Positions 1-12,016 of a stretch of 64,000 nt of DNA are shown piece by piece. The DNA lies in the NCBI GenBank assembly GCA_026873275.1, contig JANTUC010000003.1:2170001-2234000 (forward strand), written 5' to 3'. This DNA comes from Pseudopithomyces maydicus (lineage: Eukaryota; Ascomycota; Dothideomycetes; Pleosporales; Didymosphaeriaceae). The notes under the pieces are model-generated. The model was given only the letters and a program-made list of their open reading frames with translations. It was not told where the DNA came from and ran no database searches. The translations under genes were made by a program, and so were the position numbers. Numbering within the stretch: position 1 is the stretch's first letter; each line of letters begins with the position of its first letter.

Positions 1-2
1 AA

Positions 3-1019
3 ACTGTCGATTGGGTCCACCAGTTTATTGTGGAAGGTGGCATGACTGAGCTCGTTGGTTTGCTTCACCGTATCATGGAAGTCGAATGGAGAGAGGACCA
101 CGAGGACACATTGTTGCATGAGCTGCTGCGCTGCCTCAAGGGTCTATGCACCACGGACACAGCCCTGAAACAATTTACTGAGATCTCCACTACACTATTC
201 CCCGCTCTGTTGGGAATGCTTTTCGACGAGGAACACAAAGGTCCAAGCGAGTTCACCACACGTGAACTCATCATCCAGATCATCTTCGCTCACGTCTCCA
301 TGGCTCCAGAGTCCGAGCTCCATGCCCGCGCCACAGAACTCCTCAAGTACCTTAAAGATCCTGTCAGGGAGAAGGAGACTTCAACCGTTCCATTCATCCT
401 GCAAATGCACCAGCCGCGTCCGTACCAGGTGTGGTGCAAGGAAATCACCAATGTGACGAAAGAGGTTTTCTGGATCTTCATCCATCACCTAAATGTCGTT
501 CCCGTGCCGCAGGCAACGAGCGAGCCTCCGAAATCATACGCGAAAACGCATTTCCCGGGCCAGCGTGCCATCGTACCTGCTGCCCCTTATGTCGGGGGCG
601 TAGAGTGGGATGCCACGAATTACGTCGCCACGCATCTCGATCTCCTTAACGGGATTATGGCCTCTTTACCCACAAGGGAAGCGCGCAATACATTCCGCTC
701 CGAGCTCAAGGTCAGTGGATTCGAAAAGGTCATGGGCCATCTGAGGACGTGCAACCCAAAGTACTATGGCGCTGTGCACGACGCTGTCAAAGTGTGGGTT
801 GGCGCCGCACTGGAAGACGGCTGGGAAGTGCGTGATGTTAGGATGGGTTCGCCAGATGGGAAGCCGGGTGTGGGCAGCCCTGTGAAGCAGAGCCCAAAGA
901 AGAAGGCGGAGAAGGCGCCTATGATTGAGGTTCCGAAAGTGGAGATTGGTGGGGGCTTGGGACTGGGTTTCGAGAGAGAAATCTGCATTGGAGCAAAGAA
1001 GGACGATGACTGGATTTGA
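3..1019 (+). CDS. Rid1-like GTPase-binding (GBD/FH3) protein, 5'-partial
   Basis: The frame is open from the first bases of the window to TGA at 1017-1019, so the start lies upstream. The visible 338 residues are helical and read as the armadillo-like GBD/FH3 region of diaphanous-type formins, but no FH1 or FH2 domain follows. In fungi this stand-alone architecture is the Rid1-type Rho/Rab GTPase-binding protein linked to polarity. Visible landmarks are an early WVHQFIVEGGMTELVGLL stretch, Leu-rich helices through residue ~240, then a basic Ser/Lys/Pro linker (about 280-310) and a short acidic tail ending DDDWI. It is convergent with the Etp1 gene. The family call rests on remembered similarity; the reading frame itself is certain. 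Confidence 0.7.
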   Translation, partial: TVDWVHQFIVEGGMTELVGLLHRIMEVEWREDHEDTLLHELLRCLKGLCTTDTALKQFTEISTTLFPALLGMLFDEEHKGPSEFTTRELIIQIIFAHVSMAPESELHARATELLKYLKDPVREKETSTVPFILQMHQPRPYQVWCKEITNVTKEVFWIFIHHLNVVPVPQATSEPPKSYAKTHFPGQRAIVPAAPYVGGVEWDATNYVATHLDLLNGIMASLPTREARNTFRSELKVSGFEKVMGHLRTCNPKYYGAVHDAVKVWVGAALEDGWEVRDVRMGSPDGKPGVGSPVKQSPKKKAEKAPMIEVPKVEIGGGLGLGFEREICIGAKKDDDWI

Positions 1020-1738
1020 ATGGGTCACTCTGCCCAAACGACTCGGCGGAAGCCTCATCCGGCGTCACTGCTGGATGGCACCACTCATATTGGCTTGTTG
1101 CGGATTTGGATACAGCTTCAACGGTCACACTTCTGGACGGGCACGAATCACTTGGATGCCGCCTTCTCCTCCATATTTACCTTCTCCAGCTCACACCGTT
1201 TGCTTACAGCATCATCTCACCATTTGGATATACAGGCGCTGTTGGGTAACAGGCGACGACCTTTTCTGGGTCCACATTGTTTCGGCGCATCGGTTGACGG
1301 TTTTCTTCGCCCCTTTCCCATCACTGCAGCATCACTTCATGTTGGCCCTTTGGCTGTAATGACACGACCTTTACGACCCTAACGGTGATTTGCATGTTGA
1401 GACCATGATGGAGGTTACGATTCTCTTCTCTACTTTGGTTGTATAGCAGCACATTTATACGGAGTTGGACGGTGGGGCGTTTTGAATCTAGTGGCATCCT
1501 TATTGTTATCTACTACTACTGCGTGCCTTAAAATGCATCGAGTACCGTGATGTGAACGGCATTGCACAAAGGAGGAGCATTCGAATCTGTGTCTAATAGA
1601 GAAGTTTGGGTATTTCCCGATACGCCGTTCAAGATGCAAACGCCGTCCCATGCAACCGATGACTACCTATTTACTATCCACCTTAGAAAATGTAGTATGT
1701 GCTAAGAAAAAAAGAGTCCGTTTCGCCATACAAAGAGT
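1020..1738. other. Convergent intergenic region
   Basis: This 719 bp stretch lies between two convergent 3' ends and should hold both 3' UTRs. Small ORFs on both strands overlap each other and show no recognisable protein. I see no RNA gene or repeat. Confidence 0.6.
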
Positions 1739-3839
1739 TCACTTCTTCCTCCCTTTACCTTTTCTCCTTCCCTTCTCCTCCTTCTGACCTACTTCGACAT
1801 AGCCGCTTTGCATGTCGTCCTCGCCAATCAGTTCGTTTTGCTGCATCTCCTTGAGCTTCTCTTGCCCGCTGATGAAGAAGCTCAGGTCCCGATTCTGCTC
1901 TTCCAGGTCTGCCTTCTGTACCTCGACTTCTCTGACTTTTGTCTCGGCATCTTCCGCTTTCTTTTCGAGGTGCTTAATACGTTGCATCAGGCTCTCATTA
2001 ATCGTCTGCTCCTCCTTGTACTGCTTGGTGAGCTTGCGGGCCAGATCGCTGGCGGACGCGGCCTTCGCCGCGTTGCGCGCTGCTTCCTTTTCCAGGTTTG
2101 CGAGCGCCATCCGAGACTCATCGTACTGTGCCTGCAACTTTGCAAAGTCTGCGGTCAGCGCAGAGATGTTGCGAGATGCTTCTTCGGCCACGTTGGAGGC
2201 CTTGGCAGCCTTGTCCACCGCACGTTCGACCTGCTCTTCAAAGTATGCGCGTTGAGATTCCAATTGCGAAGTTAGAAGGTACGCATACTCGACGCCCATG
2301 TTATCTAGTTTCTCACGAGGCACCGTGTCGTTCGCGTAGCCTGTCATCCCGGCACTCTTCAACCCGCCCGCGTGCGCGGACGCGGGCAAGTCGACAAGCT
2401 TCCCATCGGCTTTGTTCTGGATAAGGCGATGGACGTATCCATCTCCGGCGTAATCCCAAACATGCTGTGACACGACATCCATGGCGTACGTATGGTTGGT
2501 CGTTTCATAGTGCGCAAACGCGTGCGCAGAGTCATAGCGACCGCAACCTATATTTCCGCAAATCAGACAAATCCACAGGTTTTGTGTCGAACCGCAGACA
2601 GAGCACTCGTTCTCTGGAGCATCGTCCCCGGTTGAGCGGGTAGAAGAGAAAGCGTCGTTTTGCGTGTAACGACAAACAGGACAACCTGAACCCCGCCATT
2701 TCTCCAAGCAGGCGCAATGAAACACGTGCTGACAAAGTATAGTAAGAAGACCCGTTGTCTCGTCCATGCGCTCGAGGCACACAGGGCAGGTCGGCAGCTC
2801 CACCAGGGAGGCGGTGGGAGGAGCAATGGGCTTCGCGGTCAGTGATGGCGTAATGGTCGAGGATTCAACCGGAGACGACACATTCGATGCAGGTTCTGCG
2901 GGTGCTGGTGTGAAAGGATCATTTGTGAGGTCGGGGTAGGAAGAAGGGTCGCGGTTCGAGACATCAGATTGGAAGGTGATGGATTTGATAAAGACAACAT
3001 GGCAGTATTCGGGCTGGATGAACAGTCAGTACCAGAGAAAAGGACATGACGCAGATGCAAGTCACGTACTTCCATGCTGTTGAAAGGTTTCCCGTTCCAC
3101 TCTTTCCTCCACTCGCGGGCTTTGGATGCCTCCCAGAATTTGATCAGCACCATGTATTTGTTCGCACGTGCCGTCTTGATCAAGCGGAAGTGGCTGACAT
3201 GCTCCCGGGTCTGCTCGCCCACGAAGCCCAGGAGGTCGGATGGGGTCATGTAGGACGGCACAGCCAGTATGCATAGGGTGGTGCAGTCCTCTTGGCTGAA
3301 CTCGGTGCCCTGCCCCTCCCTCTCGTCGCCATACAGCCCTGGCGTCTTGTGGCCATCGCGGTACAGGTGCACGACCCCCCAGCCGACGTCGGTCTCCTTC
3401 GGGTGCAGTGGAATGAAGGTTCCCTTTGTGGCCAGCCCACCAGAGTTGCCCGCAGGAAGCATATCGATGCTCAGGATGGAGATGGGGTCGAAGCGCCAGT
3501 CCTTGTGGGCAAAGCTCTTGGCCCTCCTGTAGGCCGGGCGGGCGGGCGGCTTGACGAGGGGGACGGGGCTGTCGCGGTGGTCGGAGAACGAAAGGCGGGC
3601 GCGCTGGCTGTACCGGCGGGGCTTTGGCAGCGGTGGCGGGGCCTCGCTGCTCGAAGCTATAGACTGTACGGCGGCACTGTAGCTCTTGGGGGAGGTGAAA
3701 GCGAGGACCACGCGCTCGTGCTGTGTCCAGGAAGCGCCGAGGTGAAGATGTTGGTGCCAGGCGGCGGCGTGTATGTAGTGCCTGGTGGCGAGCGTGACGG
3801 GTACAGCTCAAAGCCAAGGTGGAAGAAGTAAGCCGGCAT
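1739..3839 (-). CDS. etp1: Etp1/BRAP2-type RING E3 ubiquitin ligase (one frameshift)
   Basis: The gene reads 3839..3070, a 56 bp intron 3014..3069 (GTACGT...CAG), then 3013..1739. Order: an N-terminal MPAYFFHLGFELYPS start typical of fungal BRAP2; the BRAP2 RNP-like domain (DWRFDPISILSIDM ... FNSMEPEYCHVVFIKSI); a C3H2C3 RING (CPVCLERM ... CQHVFHCACLEKW ... CPVCRY); a ZnF-UBP (CSVCGSTQNLWICLICG ... H); a long coiled coil; and a Lys/Arg-rich tail. The family is an E3-like adaptor that binds ubiquitin through the UBP finger and tunes signalling. The opening frame (from ATG 3839) runs into a stop near 3657, while the RNP domain is read in another frame. Adding one base in the run of five G at 3688-3692 joins them and gives an exact multiple of three (about 681 aa). 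I found no intron that would do this. Start chosen because MPAYFFHL is conserved in this family. Confidence 0.85.
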
Positions 3840-4421
3840 CAGGATCGCGTGTAGCGGGCGAGCATCCTGAGCGAGCACCCCCGACTATCCAAACTGTGCT
3901 GTTTGACGAGGTGAGCGTTCCAAGTCGGAGCTCCGAGCTTGGGGTGGCGTGCCATGCATGCCGTCGGTGGTGGGGTCGGCCCTGGACAGCCCCGGGCACA
4001 TGTTCAACAACAGCAATCAAAGCAATCAGGACAGTTTTGAAAATCTTATCAACAACAACAACAAAATATATATTCGTCCATCGGCTCCCGCCGAATCCCG
4101 CTACATGATGACTAATCCTGCGTCTGTCCCAAGACCGAACACCCACTCAGCAAATGCAATCTCTAGCCCATATGCATCGTAACCTCCGTGCAACGCCCCA
4201 TCGTATCCATATGCCTGTAATAAATCCGAAATGCACGGCTCATGCTGAAATGAAGGGGTATTGATAGCTGCCCATCGTAGCGGGCTCCAAGAAATATAAA
4301 ATCGCAAACAACGCAAGCTGAAGGTGCTTGCCGAAACAGAACACAGAGGCGAAAGGGGTATTTGCTTTTGAAACATGTCCAGAATATGCAGTCGTGTCGA
4401 TCGAATCGTAAGTCGGCTCCT
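3840..4421. other. Intergenic: Etp1 promoter and Cdc4 3' region
   Basis: This 582 bp stretch separates two tandem minus-strand genes. It must carry the Etp1 promoter and the Cdc4 3' UTR. It has an A-rich stretch around 4030-4070 (on the plus strand), but I can support no specific element. Confidence 0.5.
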
Positions 4422-7400
4422 CTAAACAACGTCGGCGTCGATGAGTTCGTCCATGTCCTCGGTTTCCTGGCCCTTGGAGTTGACGACAATGCGACGGCCT
4501 CGCTGGTCCGGAGGTACGCCATCGCGCGATGCGCCAAAGTCTAGAACCTGTGCCGTCATTCGTTAGCTTCGCCTCAACCACACAGAATCAAACTCGACTT
4601 ACCTCAATGTACGTCATGCTATTCCGTTGCACTGCCGCCACGCACCGTCGCTCGTTGAACTTGACTTGCCAGACACCGCTGAGATCCGTCAAAAGATCCT
4701 TGACAAATTCCCCCGTTTGGACGTTCCACATCTTCAAAGTCTTGTCAGACCCGGAAATGACTTTCTGTCCATCATGCTGGAAGCACGTTATAGCTCCAGT
4801 ATGCGCACAAAGCCTACTCTTGCACTGTCCATTCTCGGGGTCCCAAATACGCAGCGTCGAATCAGCCGCAGCCGATACCAGTCGTTCGTGACTCAAGTCC
4901 AGAAGACCGACCAAGGACGTGTGCCCTTCGAGAGTGAAAAGGCACGCTCCAGTCTCAAGGGACCAAACTTTGACCATGTTATCCATGGACCCACTAATGC
5001 AGCGATTCCGTTCCGTATCCAGGACAACGCTGTATACCTTTTGAGAATGACCCTGGAGCCGGTGCAGCACTTCGCCCGTGGAGATCTTCCATACCCGGAC
5101 GGTGCAGTCGTAGCTTCCACTCACAAGCGTGTCGCCATGAGCGGCAATCGCTCGGACCGAGTGGTGATGGCCGGTAAGGGCGCGGACAAAATAAGGGTTG
5201 TCTTGATCGTTCGCTGGCGGTCCGGTCTGGATGATACTCCTATCGCCAGGTTTTGGAAGTTTCCAGACCCTCAAGGAGGAGTCGCGAGATCCAGTAATGA
5301 TCAGCTCTTCTTTGGGCATCATGATGGGTTGCCCCTCAAAGTCCTCGCCAATTTTCGTTGGTTTTAAAATGACGAGACATCGCACAGTAGACGTGTGCCC
5401 CTGAAAGACCTGTGTGCACTTGCCCTTTTCAATGTCCCAAACGCGCACAGATCGGTCGGTCGATCCCGAGACAAGCATATTACCTTCGTACTGTAACGCC
5501 CACACACCACCTTCATGGCCCTCTAGCCTATTACGCAATGCGCCTGTTTTGGTATCGTACACATTAATGTTTGTGTCGTCGCTGCCCGTGAGAATCTTGT
5601 CGGTGTCGAATTGAAGGCAAGTCACCACGTGACGTTGGTGGGCTCGGAATGCTATATGCTTTGGTTTGGTCTCCACATCCATCCAGCCCTTACGGATAAG
5701 GTGGTGTCGCTGGTAGAGTGACTTATACAAATGCATTTTACTAAGGCTCGACAGACCAACCCCGGGGTCTGGAAGGGCGAGTCTCGCTCGAAGCGCACAT
5801 TCGAACGGTCCCTGTTGTAGGGAAGCTTCAAAGTAATGTTGCTTCAAACTCGAAGGCAACCTCTTTTGGTTGCGGGGTTTTTTGGCAATAGTTGGTTTGG
5901 CAGTTGTTGGTTTCCTCTTCGATCGAGTGGATGATGACCTTGTAACCGCGCCTTCCGGCTCGGACGAATCCGGCATGTTGACTTCGGAAGATAAATGTCG
6001 TTTTTGAGCGATCATGGTTCTAAGATCCTGCTCGAAACTATCGCGGGTGTCGGGGTATTGCCAACCCCATCCTTCGTTGATTGCTCGTTCCAACTCATTA
6101 TCCGGCAGATTATAGCCATCTTTGTCTAACAAAGACTTCCATGCTAACTCGTTGGTGTCGACCAGCTCTCTCCATTTCCGTGAAACTTGAGCCGCGTTAC
6201 ACATCGTCTTGACGTCGAGGAAGTTGATAATGTGGAGGCTGAGCTCGGTGGGCAGCAAGGCAATGAAGTCACACTTGAGTGCCGGGTTGACAACGTCGGC
6301 TACGAAGTGTAGTGTAGGTTTGGTGCATCTGCGGAGAAGTTGATACATGACATAAGTTTTCATCTTGTCTGGAAGAGCATCGAAAGAGTCCAACATAGTG
6401 GGGACATCCATCAGGCTCGGGGTTGGTAGTTGAGGATTTGGCGTGACATGGCTAGCTTCCGGAAGTTCAATCCTACGCGACCTGGGCGACAAAAGCTGTA
6501 GAGTCGCCGTATCGGTCTCTCCTATACTAGTTTGTGATATATCGAGACTGGACACGTCATTTGACTCATCCTCGTCGCCATCCACTGCTGAGGGGATTCC
6601 TAAAGGGTGTTGTTGTGCAAGAGTGGCGGCCGCCGTGATTGGCGACAGGCTTGGGCTCGGTAGACTTGCATCCTGCGCAGCCAGTGTATTAAGTGGGGCT
6701 GGCCGGGCTGCTTGTGCATATGGAGAATCGTTGGCCGTGAAGGGACCTACGGGTTCGAGATCAGTGTCTGCAATCGGTGGCGTAGCAGCAATCCCAGGGC
6801 CATCAACTATCGAGGTCTGGAATGGGTGAACATCTGATGAGTCATTAGCATCGCCCATAACGGCGTCTTTATCGTCTTGATGTGCCGAGGCCGATCCCTG
6901 GTGGTGCCAGGACGAAGGTGCAGTCTGCCGGCGGACATGTTGTGAAGAGGACCTGAGCGCTGCACGTCGTGTGTTCAGAGCAGGCCTGGGCACTCTGAAA
7001 GGGTTAGATGTGCCCACATCCGTGTCAGGTGTGACTGGCGCCGTCTCTTCGTTTTCATCGGGTGTGAGGTTGAAGTTTAGCTGCGCTGAGCTTCTACCCT
7101 TGTAATCCTGAATTGCGGTGCGTGGCTTCTTGCTGCGACGATCCTGCGAGTTGGCGAGCTTAACGGCCTCGGCAATAGAGGGCGGAGGGCTAGAAGATCG
7201 CTTTCTTCGCCCAGATACGGAGCGTGCTTGTATCTGCGGAGCGGCCATGGTATTTGATCGTCCAGTACGAGTAGGTGTGGCGAAGGCGGGTTGGCCCTTG
7301 AACGTCTCTATTGTCCGAATTCTACCGTTGTTGCTCGCTATATCCCCATGGAGGGTCTTGTGCTATCCACATATGTCAGCTCGCAGACAGGACGGAGGCA

Positions 7401-7780
7401 ATGTCCAGCTCATCATAGCCTTGCTTAGTCAAGCATACCTGTGCAATAGAGTCCGCCACGTTCTTGGCCTCTTGAAAACACGCCTGCTCTCCTCCAACTT
7501 CAAAACAAAACTTCTGCAAGGATTCCGGGGCGTGGGCATGGGCGAGGGGGTATTCCTTCGGGTCTCGTTCGCTCAGACTACGGGGTGGGTTGAACAACAT
7601 TGGCGGGAACTGCGTGGTTGTCGTTGTTGTTGTCGTAACGACTGTAGTCGTAGTGGCTGGTGCTAATGATAGTTGTGCCATTGTATAAGGCTCCATGGCT
7701 TGTGTTTGCACCGTTGTGACGCTGGCGGCCTCGGGATCGCGAGCTGACGGCGCCATAGTGTGCCTCTTCCCGCAGGACAT
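4422..7780 (-). CDS. cdc4: Cdc4-type F-box/WD40 substrate receptor of SCF ubiquitin ligase
   Basis: Three exons: 7780..7439, 7362..4603 and 4547..4422, with introns of 76 bp (GTATGC...TAG) and 55 bp (GTAAGT...CAG); about 1075 aa. The first exon holds a Thr-run followed by FPPMLFNPPRSL and DPKEYPLA, a leader seen in filamentous-fungal Cdc4. The centre is basic and disordered. An F-box (LLPTELSLHIINFLDVKTM...W) sits roughly two-fifths along, followed by a linker and a seven- to eight-blade WD40 propeller with repeated GH...D...VWD/VWS units. The last exon restores the Cdc4/Fbw7-type ending TYIEVLDFG and an acidic tail. This ending argues for Cdc4 rather than Met30/SconB. Role: recruits phosphorylated cell-cycle proteins (Sic1-like) to Skp1-Cul1 for ubiquitination in the nucleus. 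Exact start is uncertain; a second Met lies 8 codons in (7756). Confidence 0.9.
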
Positions 7781-9831
7781 CGGGGGACCCTCGACCCGCC
7801 TGATGTACTCCTTCGACCACTATTCCACACCGAGGTGGTCTCTGCTTGCCTTGACACGTTCTTGTAGGCTCGAGGGGGGTGGGGGGTGGATACGGGGCCA
7901 GAACTCGAGAGGCGGAGGCAAGATGGCGGATGCGTAGGAAGGCAACGGGATCCTCAACTAAACATGGGTTCCAATACGTGTCGGTCTCTGGCGAGGGAGT
8001 TGGGAAGATATGTGGCGCTGGCAGTCTCGGGCAATCGCTGTGGTCGGGATGGCTGACGGGGGCAACAGAGGGGGCCGGACAGGGCGGCGACGGGTGAAAG
8101 GGTTGCGCGGCAGACCGCCACAGCAACGGGAGAGTAACGCGTAGCAGCCACGCTCAAGTGAGGGAAATCGTTGTGTAGAGAGGGCCTGTCGAGGTGGGAG
8201 GAGGGTTGAGTGGGGTGTGTAATGGGAGGAGCAGCTAGGGCTACTGCTTTGCCGAGAACTTGGAGAGGCTGGCACGGGTGAGCAGGCCGCCGGCCACAAT
8301 TTCATACACGACCGCCAAACACGCTCCCGTGCCAGGACTTCCTTGATAAAAAAACGCTCATTGTTGCACGCGTCCTACACCATCCATCCTAGCTGTTTAC
8401 GCACCGCTAGGCACGCTTTTCGTCACTGCGCACGCTGCGCACGCTGTACGTTTCCGGCCAACAACCGCCTATCGACCTATATACACTTGTGGCGTGTATG
8501 GCTTCTGCTTCACCATTACACTGGAGCAAAGAGCGTTCCTATCCACCCTCGAACGCCTCGTGTCTCCAAAAGTCTTGTCTGAACTGCTTCGGAACGATGC
8601 ACGGCCTCGGGGAGCGGCGTGGCGAATTGCATCCTTGCCGCTGTTTTGTCTTTGTCCATGGCATGCCCTCCAGGTCGGGACTGCCCCATATCACGACAGA
8701 TGGCCATCATCGACCTAGACAGCCACGCGGTACTAACTGTTGGGCGGGATAACTTGCACGAGCAATATGCACCAGCTATCTCGAAGTAGCAGCTGTATAT
8801 TTGCCTGTGTCATCCACCAATCAGCGCCGCTCCACAAAGGCCTTCTCTGCGCCCAGCTATTTTTTCATAGCCACTGTGCTTGCCTGAGATACTGCAGATC
8901 CACTTGTTCAGTGATAGTTCCTGTATCTCAGATAGAGTGAATGCTTGATGCCAGCTATACCGTCCAGCTCTCGTCGATGACTCTGATTTACCGCACATGG
9001 AACAACGGCCTGTAGCTACCTACTCCCGAGATCGTCTGCCGGCGCCTATGTACATCGTGGTCACCTGGGCACTTGATGGGTCCCGTGATATCCACCACGC
9101 CCGGCATGCATTACCTCGATCGAGTAGCTGCTATACGTTTCTTGACAAGGCACCGTATTCTGGACTTGGGCTGCATTGCCAAAATACCTGTGAGCTTCTG
9201 CTCCTGCCTAGATCCGTGGTTTGTCTTCAATTGCTTAGTGTGAACCGGCCAACACGCATCGCATGCTAAATCAACTCGACTGACAACACTTCCCGGTAGA
9301 AATGTCATTGCGAGTAGATTCTCTGATACATAGTGCATTCTGTCCCGTTAGAAGCAATGTATACAGAGCATTGGGGCGTGCAACATACAACATGCCCGGG
9401 CGCGGGTGATCCACAGGGCGTATCATCTAAAATTAAAAATAAGAAAACCACTTGTATCTTCGGAAACAAAGATGGGGCGTAAACAACAATTGTGAAGCTG
9501 TATTTACTTATGCTAAACCCCGTCGTCGCTCCTTCCCAGTGGATGGTCGCTGCCCTGTGAGTCTAATGACAGCCATCTCGCCCCGTGCCTCGAGCTCTTC
9601 CAAGGTTCTTCCATCCTCCATCCTTTCCTCCACAACACTGTCGTTGATATCTCGACGTCTGCTCTCCGATTTCTCGTCCGTAAGCTCTACATAGGGGTCT
9701 TCTCGACGTGCATGCTGCAAACCTTGCCTAGGTACCTAGGTAGCGGTGCATGCGCATGACATCTATAGAAGGAAGGCACAATCAATCCCTCTCGCCTCAG
9801 CAATTTCGTCTCTGTGTCATTTGACGTATTA
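7781..9831. other. Divergent intergenic region cdc4/hop1
   Basis: About 2 kb between two divergent genes; it should contain both promoters. It holds GC-rich sequence next to cdc4 (7860-8300), an unremarkable middle, and a TAGGTACC-type palindrome at 9727-9743. ORFs here overlap on both strands and have no protein character that I recognise. Confidence 0.5.
9727..9743. repeat. TAGGTACC palindromic motif
   Basis: CCTAGGTACCTAGGTA is a short perfect palindromic run about 90 bp upstream of the hop1 start codon. Related copies occur at 35718-35748 and, less perfectly, near 26260-26280. Such runs are common low-complexity elements in filamentous fungi; a regulatory role is not shown. Confidence 0.5.
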
Positions 9832-12016
9832 ATGATGGCAGCAAAATCTAAGACTCGTAAAGATCGGGATTCGCGGGCAACAACTGCGAAGGGTGGCAGT
9901 TCTGAAGTATCGATGCCGGCACATGTCGCAGTCACGACCCAGCAATCCTCGGATCTTATTCAAACTTTCCTTTACAGTGCAATCAGTACCATTCTGTGGA
10001 TGAGAGATCTACTTCCAGATGAATACTTTCGAACAGCATTCTATGCAGCCATCAATAAGCACTGCTCTTACCAAGACTTCACACGCGAAGCTGACGATGA
10101 TGAGGGCACTCAGAGAGAGCGCTCGCGACTCAAAGGCTACCATCTGCGTGTGCTGAAGAAAAAAGTATCTACCCGTGGAGATCAAATCATCGAGTGGCTG
10201 GTAAGTATGCCCTATCAATACTTCGAGTCTATTTCCTCACTCACTTCTTGTAGGAGTCAGGTATTTTCGAGTCAATTAAACTAGGTTACCTGGACCAACT
10301 CCAATTCTCCATTTTTGCTGAGAAAGAGAAACCTACAGAGGTCCTTGAAGTCTATTGTTTTCATTTCCGATATTCGGAGTCGTCGCAGGATGGCGGGGTT
10401 GCTGTTGGCTTGGAAGTCAAAGATATACAAACCAAAAAGACCATCTCACTAAAAGAGACGCGCCAAGCTTTGAACACGGTTATCAAAGGCATGGTTGTTT
10501 TGAATGGTACAATGCCACATCTCCCAGAGCGTTGCTTCTTGTGCCCCTATCTCATCTGGTGAGTGGTGTGTTGCAAGATCCACCGTGCTTGCTGGTTCTC
10601 ATCTGCATTAGGAATGAGCATAGGCCTTCTGGGTATCAGCCTCCAGGATTTCACTCTTCCAATGACCTGAATATTAGCTTCCCAGACACAGAAGGTTGGA
10701 CGACAGAATCCAGCATCTGTGGTCAAGTGAAGACTCACTTTCAGGAAGTTGATCTTGGAATTGCATACACGAAGGAAGTCGCATTCTGTGACCATGGAGA
10801 GGCAGTCGTTATGCCAGAATTCTCTTATGGAAAAGATTTCAGTCGACTGGGATCACCTTTTGTTTTGAACGATATGATCAGTCCTCTAGGTTCATTCGTC
10901 GAAGATGCTGCAGACTGTCCTGCCATTCTCACCCACACCGATGAGAGTCATGTGGCACGCCACGAGCACATCGATCTTGCTGCAGATACCCAGGATAAAA
11001 AGGACATATCGCGTTTGAGAGCATTGGTGAGCAAGCTCTGTACATCTCGAATGTACATCTGTTGTTGACGGTGTAATAGCAGCCTATTGAACAGAGCCAG
11101 ACGTACGATACGCAACTTATTCAGCGACCATCCATTGTCGCTTCGCAAATGTGTCCCTCTTCAACCACGTTTCAGGATCCACATAGGGACCAAGGCGTCA
11201 TGCAACCCAAACATACGAAGAACCTACCACATTCAAAGTTTACCGAATCTGGTACCATAAGCTGCGAATGTGGTACAGGGGAAACGAATGAGACAATCCA
11301 ATGTCATGTGTGCCAAAATTGGCAGCATGCACAATGTTATGCTTATAAGGGGCAGCATGATGCCAAGTTAACAGCGGAGCACATGTGTTATACGTGTCTG
11401 TTGGGAAACACTGCTAGCAAACACCTGGACGAAGTCGTAAACCTTACCCGCGCCCGTCAAATGATTCATTGCGTGCAAGTGCGCAGCATGACATCGCCAG
11501 CTAAGATCGCAAAGACACTGGGTAAGCAACGAAAGTTTAAATGGTGGCAATGACTGACCGGCTGGATAGGATACAAATGGGCCGATGTAGAGAGCACACT
11601 AGAAGCACTAAAGCAGAGGAATATAATTTTCATCAACAACGGCGGTCAAAAATCTGCGCACATATCGCTCGGTTCCACACCGGCATCAAAGCGGGCGTTG
11701 CTGGAGCACTACCTCAACCCTAAGACCATCGAGAAGATGGTACGTATAAGGCTTACACAGCCCCTGTCCGTTCTTCATTCTTCTAACATTGAGACCATAG
11801 ATAGAGGATGCCCCAGGGGCTGCTACTGCTTCTACTCTCGCTACAGAGCGAGTGACCCGCCGTACTACAAGGCGAAAGCGCAAACACCATGGAGATGATG
11901 ATAAGGAGAATGCACCAAAGACTCCTCGACTTTCACGTCCATACTCGAGTCTGGCATTCGACAGCAATGCCCCGTATACTCCAGATGGCGGGTACGTTGC
12001 CAGCCAAGCTTTTTAA
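9832..12016 (+). CDS. hop1: Hop1-type meiotic HORMA-domain axis protein with PHD-like finger
   Basis: Six exons: 9832..10200, 10254..10558, 10612..11026, 11080..11521, 11570..11739, 11801..12016. All five introns are short GT-AG and the joined frame is exactly 638 codons plus stop. A basic leader is followed by a HORMA domain (about residues 30-250; QSSDLIQTFLYSAISTILW, GYLDQLQFSIF, ERCFLCPYLIW). A Cys-rich PHD-like finger follows (CECGTGETNETIQC ... C-x4-H-x2-C ... CYTC, about residues 400-450), then a winged-helix-like segment (WADVESTLEALKQRNIIF). The C-terminus is basic, with an RRTTRRKRK stretch suitable for nuclear import. Hop1 coats meiotic chromosome axes, promotes interhomologue recombination and licenses the checkpoint kinase. 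Start at ATG 9832 because the upstream in-frame codons lack ATG; a second ATG follows immediately. Confidence 0.88.

Noticed and set aside
1808..2275. Plus-strand ORFs over the Etp1 coiled coil
   Set aside because: Leu/Cys-rich mirror of the coiled-coil codons; shadow ORF.
3657..3878. Programmed frameshifting in Etp1
   Set aside because: The G5 run (C5 on the coding strand) is not a standard slippery heptamer, and the same one-base pattern occurs in unrelated genes, favouring sequence error.
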